Notes: generated from the letters alone by a model not told the origin. Counted from the first letter of the stretch, positions 17,613 to 26,632 are shown. The stretch is DNA of 64,000 bases from Shimia_B sp039815465 (GCA_039815465.1 JBCBZG010000007.1:62001-126000), one strand, 5' to 3'. Numbers and translations are program-made.

Positions 17613-19447
17613 CGCCAGTTGTTATTGCCGTCTCAGGCTCCGGCGCGGGTACGGCGCGGCGGGTGGCCGATGCGCTGGGCGTGGCGTTCCATGGCCGCGC
17701 GGGACGGGTGCCTGGCGCTGATGTGGCGTTCGACAACGCGCTGGATCATGCCCGCGACCTCTTTGCGGCGGGTGTGCCAGTCATCGGGGTATGCGCCGCG
17801 GGCATCCTGATCCGCGCGGTGGCGCCGCTTTTGGTCGACAAAACGACGGAGCCACCGGTTGTCTGCGTCTCTGACGATGGTGCCCATGTGATCCCGCTTT
17901 TGGGCGGGCACCGCGGCGCGAACCGCCTCGCGCGGGAGGTTGCCACGATCCTGGGCGCTGCGGCGGCTGTGACGACCGCGGGCGACGTGTCGCTTGGCAT
18001 CGCGCTGGACGAGCCGCCCTCGGGCTGGCGTCTGGCCAATCCGCAGCTGGCGAAGTCTGTGATGGCTCAGCTCCTGACCGGGGCTGGTGCCACGCTCACG
18101 GGCAATGCAGCGGCCCAGGCGGCCTGGTTGGCCGATCTGCCGCAGGGTGACGCGCTGACCATCCACTGTGGCACCGATCCTGCGCCCGAGGGTGTTCTCC
18201 ACTTTGCGCCGCAGACCGTGACCATCGGCGTAGGGTGCGCGCGCGATTGCCCGGCTGAGGAGCTCAGCACCCTCGTGCACGCCGCGCTTGCCGACCATGG
18301 GATTGCGCCTGCGGCTGTGCAGTCCGTCAACACGATCGAGCTCAAGGCGGACGAGCCCGCGATCCTCAATCTCGCGCGGGGGCTCGACGCACCACTGCGG
18401 CTCTTTTCTGCGCAGCAACTCTCAGAGGTGTCGGATCGGGTTCCTAATCCGTCGGATGTTGTGCGGTCAGAGGTCGGCACGCCTTCGGTGTCCGAGGCAT
18501 CCGCGTTGAGCCAAGCGCCCGGTGCCACGCTTATCTGCCCCAAGCGCAAGACGGCCCAAGCGACCGTTGCTATCGCCCACGCGCCCGCGCCGCTCACGGA
18601 TCTGAACGGGCGGGCGCGGGGGCGGCTGTCTGTGGTGGGCATCGGCCCTGGCCAAGCTAGCTGGCGCACGCCAGAGGTGTCGCGCCTCGTCACCGACGCG
18701 GAAGAACTCGTGGGCTACGGGCTCTATATCGACCTACTCGGTCCCCTCGCCGCAGGCAAAGCCCGCTCCGACTTCCCGCTCGGCGGGGAGGAGGCGCGCT
18801 GCCGCTACGCGCTCGAACGCGCAGGCGAAGGCCGCAACGTCGCGCTCGTCTGTTCGGGCGACGCGGGCATCTACGCCATGGGCGCGTTGGTGTTCGAACT
18901 GCTCGACCGCGGGCCCGAGGATCAGGGGGTCACGGACGCAGCACGGCGTGTTGACGTCATTTGCTCCCCCGGGGTGTCGGCGCTGCAAGGGGCCGCCGCA
19001 CGGGCGGGGGCGCCGCTTGGTCACGACTTTTGTGCCATCTCGCTCAGCGACCTTCTGACCCCGCGCGCGGACATCGTGCGACGCCTGCATGCCGCTGCCG
19101 AGGGCGACTTTGTCATTGCGTTCTACAACCCGGTCTCTCGTCGCCGCCGCACGCTGTTGGCGGAGGCCCGCGATATCCTGCTGGCCCATCGCCCGCCCGA
19201 AACTCCGGTGATGCTGGCAAGCTCGCTGGGGCGCCCAGAGGAGGACATCCGATACCGGCGTTTGGATCAGCTCGATGTCGATGAGGTCGACATGCTCACC
19301 ACCGTTATCGTCGGGTCCTCGAATTCCAAGCTGGCACACCTGGGCGAAGGGCCGCGCATGTACACGCCGCGCGGCTATGCGCGTAAAATCGACGGGGATT
19401 TATCTCAAAGCGCCACAGAGCGCAGCAAGTCAGGAGTGAGTTCGTGA
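17603..19447 (+). CDS. cobJ: CbiG-CobJ fusion: cobalamin CbiG/CobE-type domain plus precorrin-3B C17-methyltransferase
   Basis: This 614-residue fusion has an N-terminal CbiG-like part (residues about 1-275), with GVCAAGILIRAVAPLL, IPLLGGHRGANRLA and the C-terminal CbiG block TIGVGCARDCPAEEL. A variable linker (about 276-335) follows. CobJ (about 340-600) has the methylase opening LSVVGIGPGQASW and LVCSGDAGIYAMGAL. CobJ methylates C17 with ring contraction. CbiG opens the delta-lactone of cobalt-precorrin-5A in the anaerobic route, whereas aerobic producers have the short CobE; the CbiG part here looks complete. It overlaps cobI and cobM. Confidence 0.93.
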   Translation: MAVAPVVIAVSGSGAGTARRVADALGVAFHGRAGRVPGADVAFDNALDHARDLFAAGVPVIGVCAAGILIRAVAPLLVDKTTEPPVVCVSDDGAHVIPLLGGHRGANRLAREVATILGAAAAVTTAGDVSLGIALDEPPSGWRLANPQLAKSVMAQLLTGAGATLTGNAAAQAAWLADLPQGDALTIHCGTDPAPEGVLHFAPQTVTIGVGCARDCPAEELSTLVHAALADHGIAPAAVQSVNTIELKADEPAILNLARGLDAPLRLFSAQQLSEVSDRVPNPSDVVRSEVGTPSVSEASALSQAPGATLICPKRKTAQATVAIAHAPAPLTDLNGRARGRLSVVGIGPGQASWRTPEVSRLVTDAEELVGYGLYIDLLGPLAAGKARSDFPLGGEEARCRYALERAGEGRNVALVCSGDAGIYAMGALVFELLDRGPEDQGVTDAARRVDVICSPGVSALQGAAARAGAPLGHDFCAISLSDLLTPRADIVRRLHAAAEGDFVIAFYNPVSRRRRTLLAEARDILLAHRPPETPVMLASSLGRPEEDIRYRRLDQLDVDEVDMLTTVIVGSSNSKLAHLGEGPRMYTPRGYARKIDGDLSQSATERSKSGVSS

Positions 19448-20214
19448 AGGTCTGGTTCATCGGTGCGGGTCCCGGCGACCCTGATCTGCTCACGCTCAAG
19501 GCCGCAAAGCGAATCGCTGCTTGCCCGGTCTGCCTTTATGCAGGCTCGCTCGTTCCGGCAGAGGTTGTGGCCGGCGCGCCACAGGGGGCCCGGGTGCTCG
19601 ACACCGCACCCATGACCTTGGAGGAGACCCACGCAGAGGTGCTCGCCGCCCGCGACAGGGGGGAGGACGTGGCGCGCGTGCACTCCGGCGACCCATCGCT
19701 TTACGGCGCGATTGCGGAACAGATCAGGCTGCTCAAACGCGACGGCATCGACTACGAAATCATCCCCGGCGTCCCCGCCTACACGGCCGCTGCCGCCGCG
19801 CTGGGGCAGGAGCTGACAGTGCCCGAGATCGCGCAGTCTATCGTGCTCACACGCATGTCCATGCAGTCCACAGGCATGCCTGAGGGGGAGACCCTCAGTA
19901 ATTTCGCCATTTCCAAAACAACTATCGCCATTCACCTGGCCATTCGAAACCTGCGGGAGATCGAACGTCAGCTCATCCCGCACTATGGGGCCGACTGCCC
20001 GGTGGCCGTGGTGTACCGCGCCTCGTGGCCGGACGAGCTCGTTCTACGCGGCACGCTCAGCGATATCCGCAGCAAGGTGCGCGCGGCCAAAATCACGCGG
20101 ACAGCGCTCATCATCGTGGGGCCCGCACTGGCCGATCACACCGACTTCAAGGACAGCGCGCTTTACGACCCCAAGGAGGAGCACATTCTGCGTGTGAAGA
20201 AATCCACTGCCTAG
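19444..20214 (+). CDS. cobM: Precorrin-4 C11-methyltransferase
   Basis: CobM/CbiF (256 residues) methylates C11 of precorrin-4. Motifs are VWFIGAGPGDPDLLTLKA, VHSGDPSLYGAI and IIPGVPAYTAAAAAL, with the family pattern EIAQSIVLTRMSMQSTGMPEGETL. The GTG start overlaps the cobJ stop by 4 nt. It is the last gene of the visible cob run; CobG/CobZ, CobF and CobK are not here and must be elsewhere. Confidence 0.95.
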   Translation: MKVWFIGAGPGDPDLLTLKAAKRIAACPVCLYAGSLVPAEVVAGAPQGARVLDTAPMTLEETHAEVLAARDRGEDVARVHSGDPSLYGAIAEQIRLLKRDGIDYEIIPGVPAYTAAAAALGQELTVPEIAQSIVLTRMSMQSTGMPEGETLSNFAISKTTIAIHLAIRNLREIERQLIPHYGADCPVAVVYRASWPDELVLRGTLSDIRSKVRAAKITRTALIIVGPALADHTDFKDSALYDPKEEHILRVKKSTA

Positions 20215-20308
20215 GCAAAGATTTAACCGTCTCTTGTTGCAACTACACACTTGACGGAATCGCTCTAATTCCCAGAAGTAACAGTCCGGTGGGGATGGAG
20301 ACGACGAC

Positions 20309-20665
20309 ATGACATACCTGTCTGATGAAGTGCGGCAAGGCCTCGAAGAGGCGCGGACCAAGCAAGCCAAGCGGCGCTCGCGCGTGCGCGTGGAAACGGG
20401 GGACAAATACTTCCCCGTGCTGCGGCTCTGGGAGACTGGGTTTTCGCTCGCCAGCGACGAGGCCGAGAATTTGCGCGGGCTCGTGGATCTGTATGACGGC
20501 CCACGGCATATCTGCCAGGCCCTGATCGTGACGTCATCAGACGCAGAGGGTGAGCGACGTTACGAATTTAAGCGCAATACTGTCGCAAATACTGCGGCTC
20601 CGCTCGATTTCGCGCGCGAGGAGCCGCAGCCCATCGCGCTCATCCAGGGTTGGACGTCACTGTAG
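20309..20665 (+). CDS. Conserved hypothetical protein, about 118 residues
   Basis: This is a small soluble, charged protein with a basic N-terminus (KQAKRRSRVRVETGDKYFPVL) and a central segment GFSLASDEAENLRGLVDLYDG, then a region beginning RRYEFKRNT. There is no signal or membrane segment. I do not recognise the family; similar unnamed ORFs are common in Rhodobacteraceae. A GGGATGGAG-type ribosome-binding stretch precedes the ATG. Its 3' end overlaps the convergent PatB-like gene by 9 nt. Confidence 0.75.
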   Translation: MTYLSDEVRQGLEEARTKQAKRRSRVRVETGDKYFPVLRLWETGFSLASDEAENLRGLVDLYDGPRHICQALIVTSSDAEGERRYEFKRNTVANTAAPLDFAREEPQPIALIQGWTSL

Positions 20666-21823
20666 ATCGCCAAATGCCTCGGCAAGCCGCTGCACCGCCT
20701 GTTCGACGCGGCTGCGCGGCGTTGCAATGTTGAACCGTAGGAAGCTTTCGCCACCTTTTCCAAAGGTCGGACCATGGTTGGCGGCGATTTTGGCATGTTT
20801 CTCGACGCGGGATGTAAATTCGGACCGCTCCATCCCGGTGCCGGAGAAATCGACCCAGCTCAGATAGGTCGATTCCAAAGGCATGGAGCTCAACCCCGGG
20901 ATGGCGTTCACCCCGTCGTCAAAGACCCGCCGATTGCCGTCCAGATAGGTGCACAGATCATCAACCCAAACCGCACCCTCTGGGCTATAGGCCGCCGTGG
21001 CCATAAAGAGTCCGAAGGAGTTCGGCGACATCCCCAGTGCCATCATGCGGTCGCCGAAGCGCTTGCGCAGGTCCGGGTCGGGGATGATCACATTGCCCGA
21101 ATGCGAGCCCGCGATGTTGAACGTCTTTGTCGTGGCCGTCATCATCACCAGCCGGTCCTCGATCCCGTCGATCTTAGCCATCGGCGTGTGGGTCGCGCCA
21201 AACGTCAGGTCGTGGTGGATCTCGTCGGATACCAGGATCAGGTCATGGCGCTGGGCAAAGGCTGCGACGCCTTCCAGCTCTGCCTTGGTCCAGACGCGCC
21301 CGCCCGGGTTGTGAGGGGAGCAGAGGATCACCATCCTCTCCCGCCCCGTCATGGCCGCATCGTAGGTGTCGAAATCCATCTCGTAGCGGCCGTTGGCGTT
21401 GACCATCTCCATCTCCACCACCTCGCGGCCCGCGGCGCGGATCACCTTGGCAAAGGCGTGGTAGACAGGGGTAAAGAGCACCACGCCGTCACCCGGCGCG
21501 GTAAAGGCGTCCACACACATGGCCGTGCCGTTGACGAGGCCGTGGGTCGTAAACACCCAGTCCGGGTGGATGTCCCAGCCGTGGCGTTCCGACATCCACC
21601 ACTGGATCGCAGCCAGGTATTTGGAGTTGTCGCCGAAGTAGCCATAGACCCCATGATCGACCATGTCTTGGACGGCCTGTTGCACGCAGGCGGGCGGGCG
21701 GAAATCCATATCGGCCACCCACATGGCCAGCCCGTCATCGGCGGGCACATCGTAAAGCTTATCGAACAGATCCCACTTCATGCAGTGACTGCCGCGGCGG
21801 TCGATTAGCTCGTCAAAACTCAT
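20657..21823 (-). CDS. PLP-dependent C-S lyase / aminotransferase, MalY/PatB family
   Basis: This 388-residue fold-type I PLP enzyme belongs to the MalY/PatB branch, whose members cleave cystathionine and related C-S bonds. The PLP lysine is K233 (TATTKTFNIAG), the cofactor aspartate is in VSDEIHHDL (about 200), and the family phrase WVADMDFRPP is at 35-44. CSPHNPGGRVW is the substrate-binding loop. The ATG at 21823 gives the usual MSFDELIDRRGSHCMKWD start; upstream codons are discarded. Cystathionine beta-lyase activity is likely but the substrate is not proven. Confidence 0.85.
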   Translation of the reverse strand: MSFDELIDRRGSHCMKWDLFDKLYDVPADDGLAMWVADMDFRPPACVQQAVQDMVDHGVYGYFGDNSKYLAAIQWWMSERHGWDIHPDWVFTTHGLVNGTAMCVDAFTAPGDGVVLFTPVYHAFAKVIRAAGREVVEMEMVNANGRYEMDFDTYDAAMTGRERMVILCSPHNPGGRVWTKAELEGVAAFAQRHDLILVSDEIHHDLTFGATHTPMAKIDGIEDRLVMMTATTKTFNIAGSHSGNVIIPDPDLRKRFGDRMMALGMSPNSFGLFMATAAYSPEGAVWVDDLCTYLDGNRRVFDDGVNAIPGLSSMPLESTYLSWVDFSGTGMERSEFTSRVEKHAKIAANHGPTFGKGGESFLRFNIATPRSRVEQAVQRLAEAFGDLQ

Positions 21824-21930
21824 GGGGGTGCTCCTTGTGTCGCGCGGGAAGCTAGTGGTTCCCGCGCCAGCCGCAAGGGGCATCGTCGCGAATGATTGCG
21901 CCCAAGCGCGGCTGGCATTACATCGCCCCC

Positions 21931-22452
21931 ATGGCAATTCGACCCATCCTCATCCACCCAGACCCGCGGCTCAAAAAACGCGCCGATCCGGTGACCGAGA
22001 TCACCGATAAGCTGCATGTCCTCGCCGAGGATATGCTGGAGACGATGTATGACGCGCCGGGCATCGGGCTCGCCGCGCCGCAGGTGGGTGTGAACCTGCG
22101 CGTGATGACCATGGATTGCGTCAAGGATGACGCCCTGCCACCGCGCCCCATGGTGCTCATCAACCCGGAGGTCATCGGCGCCTCCGACGATCTGAATGTC
22201 TACGAAGAAGGCTGCCTGTCCATCCCCGATCAATATGCCGATGTGGAGCGCCCTGCAGAGGTTGACGTGCGTTGGCTGGGCCTCGATGGGCAGATGCACG
22301 AGGAACATTTCGACGGTCTGTGGGCCACCTGCGTGCAGCACGAAATCGACCACCTCGATGGGAAGCTCTTCATCGACTATCTGGGCCCGCTGAAGCGGCA
22401 GCTGATCACGCGCAAGATGCAAAAGCTCAAGCGCGAAAAGGCGCGCGCCTGA
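21931..22452 (+). CDS. def: Peptide deformylase
   Basis: This 173-residue metalloenzyme removes the formyl group from nascent proteins. All three motifs are intact: GIGLAAPQ (44-51), EGCLS (93-97, cysteine ligand C95) and QHEIDH (136-141, ligands H137 and H141 and catalytic E138). The ATG at 21931 is chosen as it gives the usual MAIRPILIHPDPRL start. It is followed after 3 nt by a second deformylase-like gene and then fmt. Confidence 0.95.
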   Translation: MAIRPILIHPDPRLKKRADPVTEITDKLHVLAEDMLETMYDAPGIGLAAPQVGVNLRVMTMDCVKDDALPPRPMVLINPEVIGASDDLNVYEEGCLSIPDQYADVERPAEVDVRWLGLDGQMHEEHFDGLWATCVQHEIDHLDGKLFIDYLGPLKRQLITRKMQKLKREKARA

Positions 22453-22455
22453 GCC

Positions 22456-22950
22456 ATGGCCGTGCGCCCGATCCTGCGCTGGCCCGCGCCCGTTTTGCGC
22501 CAAACTGCTGCTCCGGTGGAGGCCATCACAGACGACATCCGTGCCATCTGGGATGACATGATCGACACCATGGACGCGATGCCGGGCATCGGGCTCGCCG
22601 CGCCGCAGATCGGTGTGTCCCTGCGCCTGGCAGTAGTGGACGCCAGCAAGGAGCGCGGCCGCGCGATCCGCATGGCCAACCCCGAAGTGCTCCACGCCAG
22701 CGTGGAGGAGGCAAATGGGACGGAGGCCTCCCCCTGTTTGCCAGGCGTCTCGGGCAAAGTGGTGCGCCCCCGGGCTGTGACAGTGCGCTACCTCAACGAG
22801 GCGGGTCAATACGACCGCCGCGACCTCGTGCTGCAATGGGCGCGGTCCTGCCAGCATCAGATCGACCACCTGAACGGCAAGCTTTACGTGGATCGGCTCA
22901 GCCGCGTGAAGCGCGATATGCTGATCAAGAAATCGTCGAAGGCGCGCTGA
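22456..22950 (+). CDS. Peptide deformylase-like protein lacking the catalytic glutamate
   Basis: This 164-residue paralogue of the upstream deformylase keeps motif 1 (GIGLAAPQ, 44-51). Motif 2 is altered to ASPCLPG (C94 kept) and motif 3 reads HQIDH (134-138), so the glutamate that activates water is glutamine. Both histidines and the cysteine remain, so a metal site may survive. Activity on formyl-methionine is doubtful. It is intact, in frame and coupled to fmt by a one-base stop/start overlap, which argues for a kept function rather than decay. Confidence 0.9.
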   Translation: MAVRPILRWPAPVLRQTAAPVEAITDDIRAIWDDMIDTMDAMPGIGLAAPQIGVSLRLAVVDASKERGRAIRMANPEVLHASVEEANGTEASPCLPGVSGKVVRPRAVTVRYLNEAGQYDRRDLVLQWARSCQHQIDHLNGKLYVDRLSRVKRDMLIKKSSKAR

Positions 22951-23843
22951 TGCGGGTCGTGTTCATGGGATCGCCGGACTTCTCCGTGCCCGTGCTCGAT
23001 GCGTTGGTGGCGGCGGGGCACGACGTCGCTTGTGTCTACTGCCAGCCGCCCCGCCCGGCGGGTCGCGGCAAGAAAGACCGCCCAACCCCCGTTCAAACTC
23101 GGGCGGAGGCGTTGGGCCTTCCTGTCCGCCACCCAGCGCGGTTGCGAGGGGCGGAGGAACAGGCAGAGTTTGCGGCGCTCAAGGCCGACATCGCCGTCGT
23201 CGTGGCCTATGGCCTAATCCTGCCGCAAGCGGTGCTCGACGCGCCGCGCCTGGGCTGCCTGAACATCCACGCTTCGCTCCTGCCGCGCTGGCGGGGGGCC
23301 GCGCCGATCCATCGCGCGATCATCGCAGGCGATGAGGAGACCGGCATTTGCATCATGCAGATGGAGGCCGGGCTCGACACAGGCCCCGTGCTCTTGCGCC
23401 GGGCGACGTCCATCGGCGCGGAGGAGACGACCGGTGGGCTTCACGACCGGCTCTCGGTGATGGGGGCAGAGATGATCGTGGAGGCGCTGGATGCGCTCCC
23501 GCTGACACCCCAGCCGCAGCCTGAGACTGGTGTGACCTACGCCGAAAAGATATCGAAATCCGAGGCCCGCGTGGACTGGACGCGCCCGGCGGTAGAGATC
23601 GACTGCCAAATCCGCGGCCTGTCGCCCTTTCCCGGCGCCTGGTGCGAGATCGGGGGGGAGCGTGTGAAGCTGCTCGGGTCGCGCCTCGCGGTAGGGTCGG
23701 GCGCGCCTGGGGCGGTCCTGTCCGGGCTCACCGTGGCTTGCGGAGAGGGCGCGGTGGAGATCACGCGGCTTCAGCGGGCAGGGAAGCGGGCTGTTGCGGC
23801 GGAAGAGTATCTGCGGACGGCGCAGCCTGCGCATTTGAAGTAG
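22950..23843 (+). CDS. fmt: Methionyl-tRNA formyltransferase
   Basis: Fmt (297 residues) formylates Met-tRNAfMet using 10-formyl-tetrahydrofolate. The catalytic region contains N105, H107 (NIHASLLPRWRGAAPI) and the following D143 (GLDTGP). The C-terminal domain binds tRNA. The start overlaps the stop of the deformylase-like gene, so initiation and deformylation functions share an operon. Confidence 0.95.
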   Translation: MRVVFMGSPDFSVPVLDALVAAGHDVACVYCQPPRPAGRGKKDRPTPVQTRAEALGLPVRHPARLRGAEEQAEFAALKADIAVVVAYGLILPQAVLDAPRLGCLNIHASLLPRWRGAAPIHRAIIAGDEETGICIMQMEAGLDTGPVLLRRATSIGAEETTGGLHDRLSVMGAEMIVEALDALPLTPQPQPETGVTYAEKISKSEARVDWTRPAVEIDCQIRGLSPFPGAWCEIGGERVKLLGSRLAVGSGAPGAVLSGLTVACGEGAVEITRLQRAGKRAVAAEEYLRTAQPAHLK

Positions 23844-23876
23844 TGACACATCTGAACTCGGACCGCTTAAGCGCAA

Positions 23877-23944
23877 GCCGACCGGGGGTGGCGTGTACAC
23901 GCCGCCCGTGGGGGCGGTCGGCGTGTTCGCCGTCTTGCGACGGC
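23877..23944. repeat. Cruciform-forming intergenic region with partial family B motif
   Basis: Between convergent fmt and the Nudix gene lie an outer pair GCCGACC / GGTCGGC (23877-23883, 23916-23922), a perfect 14-nt palindrome GGCGTGTACACGCC at 23890-23903, and a 6-bp hairpin GCCGTC-TTGC-GACGGC at 23929-23944. CCGCCCGTGGGGGCGG matches part of family B. It may terminate both genes, although no T-run is evident. Confidence 0.55.
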
Positions 23945-23982
23945 TTGTGAGCTAAGCACCGCTCAAGCGCGCCCGAGGGCCA

Positions 23983-24381
23983 TCACAACATCTCCTGCAC
24001 AACCTCCAACACCCGATCAAAGGGCGGCTGAAACGGCCCGGGCTGGGCCTCTAGCTTGTGCCAAAAGAACCGAAACAGATGCCCGCCATCATCCTTGCAG
24101 TAGTGCTGGAACCGCTCCCGCACCGGTGGGCGGATGCGGCATAGAACAAAATGCCAGCGCTCCCCGTCGCGCACATCCTCCCGCACCGCGAGCGGGAGCG
24201 CCGCGATGGCCGTCAGACCCGCTTCCTCCCACAGCTCGCGGACGGCTGCGCGGGCAGGGGCCTCCCTTGGCTCCACGGTGCCCTTCACGATCTGCGCCCC
24301 TGCAAGCGGATGGGTAAACGCCAACACGCGCAAGGGCGCGCCGCCGGGGTGCAACACCAAAGGCACGGCCTTGTCGATCAC
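23983..24381 (-). CDS. Nudix hydrolase
   Basis: This 132-residue protein carries a complete Nudix box, G34 through E40 to R48-E49-L-W-E-E-A-G-L56 (consensus GX5EX7REUXEEXGU), which binds Mg2+ for cleavage of nucleoside diphosphate-linked compounds. The substrate is unknown. The GTG start overlaps the rnhA stop by 4 nt, so it is co-translated with RNase HI. Confidence 0.88.
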   Translation of the reverse strand: MIDKAVPLVLHPGGAPLRVLAFTHPLAGAQIVKGTVEPREAPARAAVRELWEEAGLTAIAALPLAVREDVRDGERWHFVLCRIRPPVRERFQHYCKDDGGHLFRFFWHKLEAQPGPFQPPFDRVLEVVQEML

Positions 24382-24830
24382 GGCTTAAACGGCGCCATCC
24401 CCGCCCGCGCGAGCTCATCGGCCCGTTCGTTTTCGGGGTGGCCCGCGTGCCCCTTAACCCATTCCCATGTCACGTCGTGGCGGTCGCGGGCGGCATCGAG
24501 GCGCTTCCACAGCTCCTCGTTTTTCACCGGCTTTTTGGCGGCAGTCTTCCACCCGCGCGCCTTCCAGCCGTGAATCCAGGAGTTGATCCCGTCTTTGACG
24601 TAGGAGCTGTCGGTGACCAGCGTAAGCGCGCTCGGACGCTCCAGCGTTTCAAGCGCTGTGATCGCGGCCATAAGCTCCATCTGGTTGTTCGTGGTGCGCG
24701 CCGCCCCTCCGGAAAGCTCCTTTCGCTTCACCTCCCGGTCACCATCGCGGGCAATCAGCAGGACACCCCAGCCACCGGGCCCCGGGTTCCCGCTGCATGC
24801 GCCATCTGTGTAGGCAAAAAGTTCGGCCAT
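24378..24830 (-). CDS. rnhA: Ribonuclease HI
   Basis: RNase HI (150 residues) cuts RNA in RNA-DNA hybrids. The DEDD metal residues are visible as D9 (YTDGACSGNPGPGGWG), E52 (NNQMELMAAI), D74 (VTDSSYV) and D138 (NERADELA), with the flexible-loop histidine at GHAGHPENE. Length is standard. Confidence 0.95.
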   Translation of the reverse strand: MAELFAYTDGACSGNPGPGGWGVLLIARDGDREVKRKELSGGAARTTNNQMELMAAITALETLERPSALTLVTDSSYVKDGINSWIHGWKARGWKTAAKKPVKNEELWKRLDAARDRHDVTWEWVKGHAGHPENERADELARAGMAPFKP

Positions 24831-24971
24831 GGTTCGTCCCTACTGCGCCCTGCTCGGTCGCTCGCCTACTCGATAATCAAACGGCCCGCATCCCAAACGT
24901 TCCAAGGCTGCGCATTCTTGACGGGTGATTTCAGCCGGGATATTTCGACACCATTGACTAAGGAGTTTGAC

Positions 24972-25523
24972 ATGAGCATTTTGCCCAAAATCTATGTGCT
25001 GACATTTCTGATGGTGTTTGGCTCTACCGCGAGCGCAGCGCCTCTCACCTGGTATTTCGACAATGTCACCTTTCAGGACGGAGGTAGCGTCACCGGGAGC
25101 TTCGACTTCGACGCCGACACACTGACCTATTCCAACATCTCGGTCACAACCACCGCAGGCGGCAGCCCATTTGCTGGGACGTCGTATCAGGACCTCTTTA
25201 CGTTGGGCAGCAACACCGACACGCGGTTCGACTTTCTGAACCAACCCACCTCAACGGACAACACGGGCGCCTTCAGGCTTACGATGAATTGGGGCTTAGC
25301 GTTGACGAACGCGGGCGGCGTTCGTGCGATCTCCAATCTAAACACGAACAACAATATTGAAGCATTTTGCGACGTAGACACGTGCGGTGGCCCAGACCCG
25401 CGGCGGTTGGTTGCAACGGGCTCAATCACGACGGACACACCTGCGCCGGTGCCGCTGCCCGCCACTGGATTGCTGCTCCTAGCCGGGCTTGGGGCTTTGG
25501 GTCTGCGCCGCGCGCGGACCTAG
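24972..25523 (+). CDS. VPLPA-CTERM sorting domain protein
   Basis: This 183-residue exported protein has a Sec signal (residues 1-22) and a C-terminal sorting tag VPLPATGLLLLAGLGALG followed by a basic end. Such tags are recognised by exosortase-type enzymes in Rhodobacteraceae, and carriers are usually surface or extracellular. The mature part is beta-rich and Thr/Asn-rich (SVTGSFDFDADTLTYSNISV). AAGGAG lies 7 nt before the ATG at 24972, rejecting a much longer frame upstream. A similar tag occurs on the protein at 45276. Confidence 0.88.
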   Translation: MSILPKIYVLTFLMVFGSTASAAPLTWYFDNVTFQDGGSVTGSFDFDADTLTYSNISVTTTAGGSPFAGTSYQDLFTLGSNTDTRFDFLNQPTSTDNTGAFRLTMNWGLALTNAGGVRAISNLNTNNNIEAFCDVDTCGGPDPRRLVATGSITTDTPAPVPLPATGLLLLAGLGALGLRRART

Positions 25524-26107
25524 GATTTCAGCGCACGTATTAGGATGAAGCGGTCGGTGTTGCCGGCCAGCCCTTTCTCCTCCCCCTCGCGCTCCCAGAC
25601 CGGCGCGAGGCCGTTGGCGGCGAGCAGGTCCATGAGTTCCGCACGGGTGTAATAGGCGTAGAAGCGGCCGATTTGGTCGCGCTCTTCGCCCTCACCCAGC
25701 TTCATCCCGATGTGAAACACCCCGTCCGGGCGAAGCGCTGCGGCGATGGCCGCCATGTGGCGCGGCATGTCGGCCTTGCGCGCGTGGAGGAGGGAGAAGT
25801 TGGCGTAGATCCCGTCAAAGACCGCGATCTCGGTCAGGTCGTCGAAGCCTGCAATGCGGGTGGTCACGCCTTGCGCCGTTGCGGCCTCCACCATCTCTGG
25901 GCTCATGTCCCAGGCGTGGGTGTCGAACCCGCGGGTGGCTAGGTATTTGGCCGCGTGCCCCGGCCCGCAGCCAAGGTCGAGCACCCGCGCGCCTTCGGGC
26001 AGGGTGTTTGCGAAAGCTACCAGAGGCTCCGAAGGTGCTGGGCGAACCATGGCTATGTAGTCATCGACGCGGGTGGCGTAGGCGGCGAGCGTTTCTTGAT
26101 CAGTCAT
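25520..26107 (-). CDS. SAM-dependent methyltransferase
   Basis: This 195-residue class I methyltransferase has motif I VLDLGCGPG (42-50), an acidic HAWDMSPEMVE strand and the FDGIYANFSLLHA region. The substrate is unknown. The ATG at 26107 overlaps the stop of the upstream membrane-protein gene by 4 nt; the longer frame is a shadow of that gene. Its end overlaps the convergent VPLPA gene by 4 nt. Confidence 0.85.
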   Translation of the reverse strand: MTDQETLAAYATRVDDYIAMVRPAPSEPLVAFANTLPEGARVLDLGCGPGHAAKYLATRGFDTHAWDMSPEMVEAATAQGVTTRIAGFDDLTEIAVFDGIYANFSLLHARKADMPRHMAAIAAALRPDGVFHIGMKLGEGEERDQIGRFYAYYTRAELMDLLAANGLAPVWEREGEEKGLAGNTDRFILIRALKS

Positions 26108-26550
26108 ACGATAAGCCCCACTGTGAGCGATGCGACCACCAGGGCGGTCAAAAGCACGCGCAGCTGCATCCACCACCCAGGTGTCAGCGCGCGCCGATAA
26201 AACAGGTAGTCGAGGCCCAGAAGCCCCGCAAACCCCACGATCAGCATATCGGTGGAGTTGTCCGCGCCCGCGCCCACGAAGAAAAAGCAAAAGAGCGCCG
26301 GCAGCGTCGACAGCCCGTACCCCCAGACCTGCCAGTCGGCCGCCTTGGTCGCGAACCCCCAGAGCACGCCGGACATGAACGACAGGATGATGGCCCCGTA
26401 CCACAGCTGAACAAACGGCCCGATGAGGCGCGGGTTCAGGTAGGGGAGGGCGGCGGCGCCTATTTCAGGGACAACGGTGGTGAGAGCCCCCCAGAGGAAG
26501 GGGAGCACACCGGCGAGGCCAAGGATCAGGGCGGAGCGTGGAATAGTCAT
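26104..26550 (-). CDS. DUF3429-type membrane protein
   Basis: This 148-residue protein has four to five hydrophobic helices and the DUF3429-like pattern (PRSALILGLAGVLPF, YGAIILSFMSGVLWGF). Function of the family is unknown. It precedes the methyltransferase in a two-gene unit. Confidence 0.8.
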   Translation of the reverse strand: MTIPRSALILGLAGVLPFLWGALTTVVPEIGAAALPYLNPRLIGPFVQLWYGAIILSFMSGVLWGFATKAADWQVWGYGLSTLPALFCFFFVGAGADNSTDMLIVGFAGLLGLDYLFYRRALTPGWWMQLRVLLTALVVASLTVGLIV

Positions 26551-26632
26551 GAGCGTGGTGTAGCGCGCAGTTGGTTGGTGGCTAGGGGCATCCTCAAACG
26601 CTGCGAGCTAAAGCGGCGGTCCGAGGGGTGGC

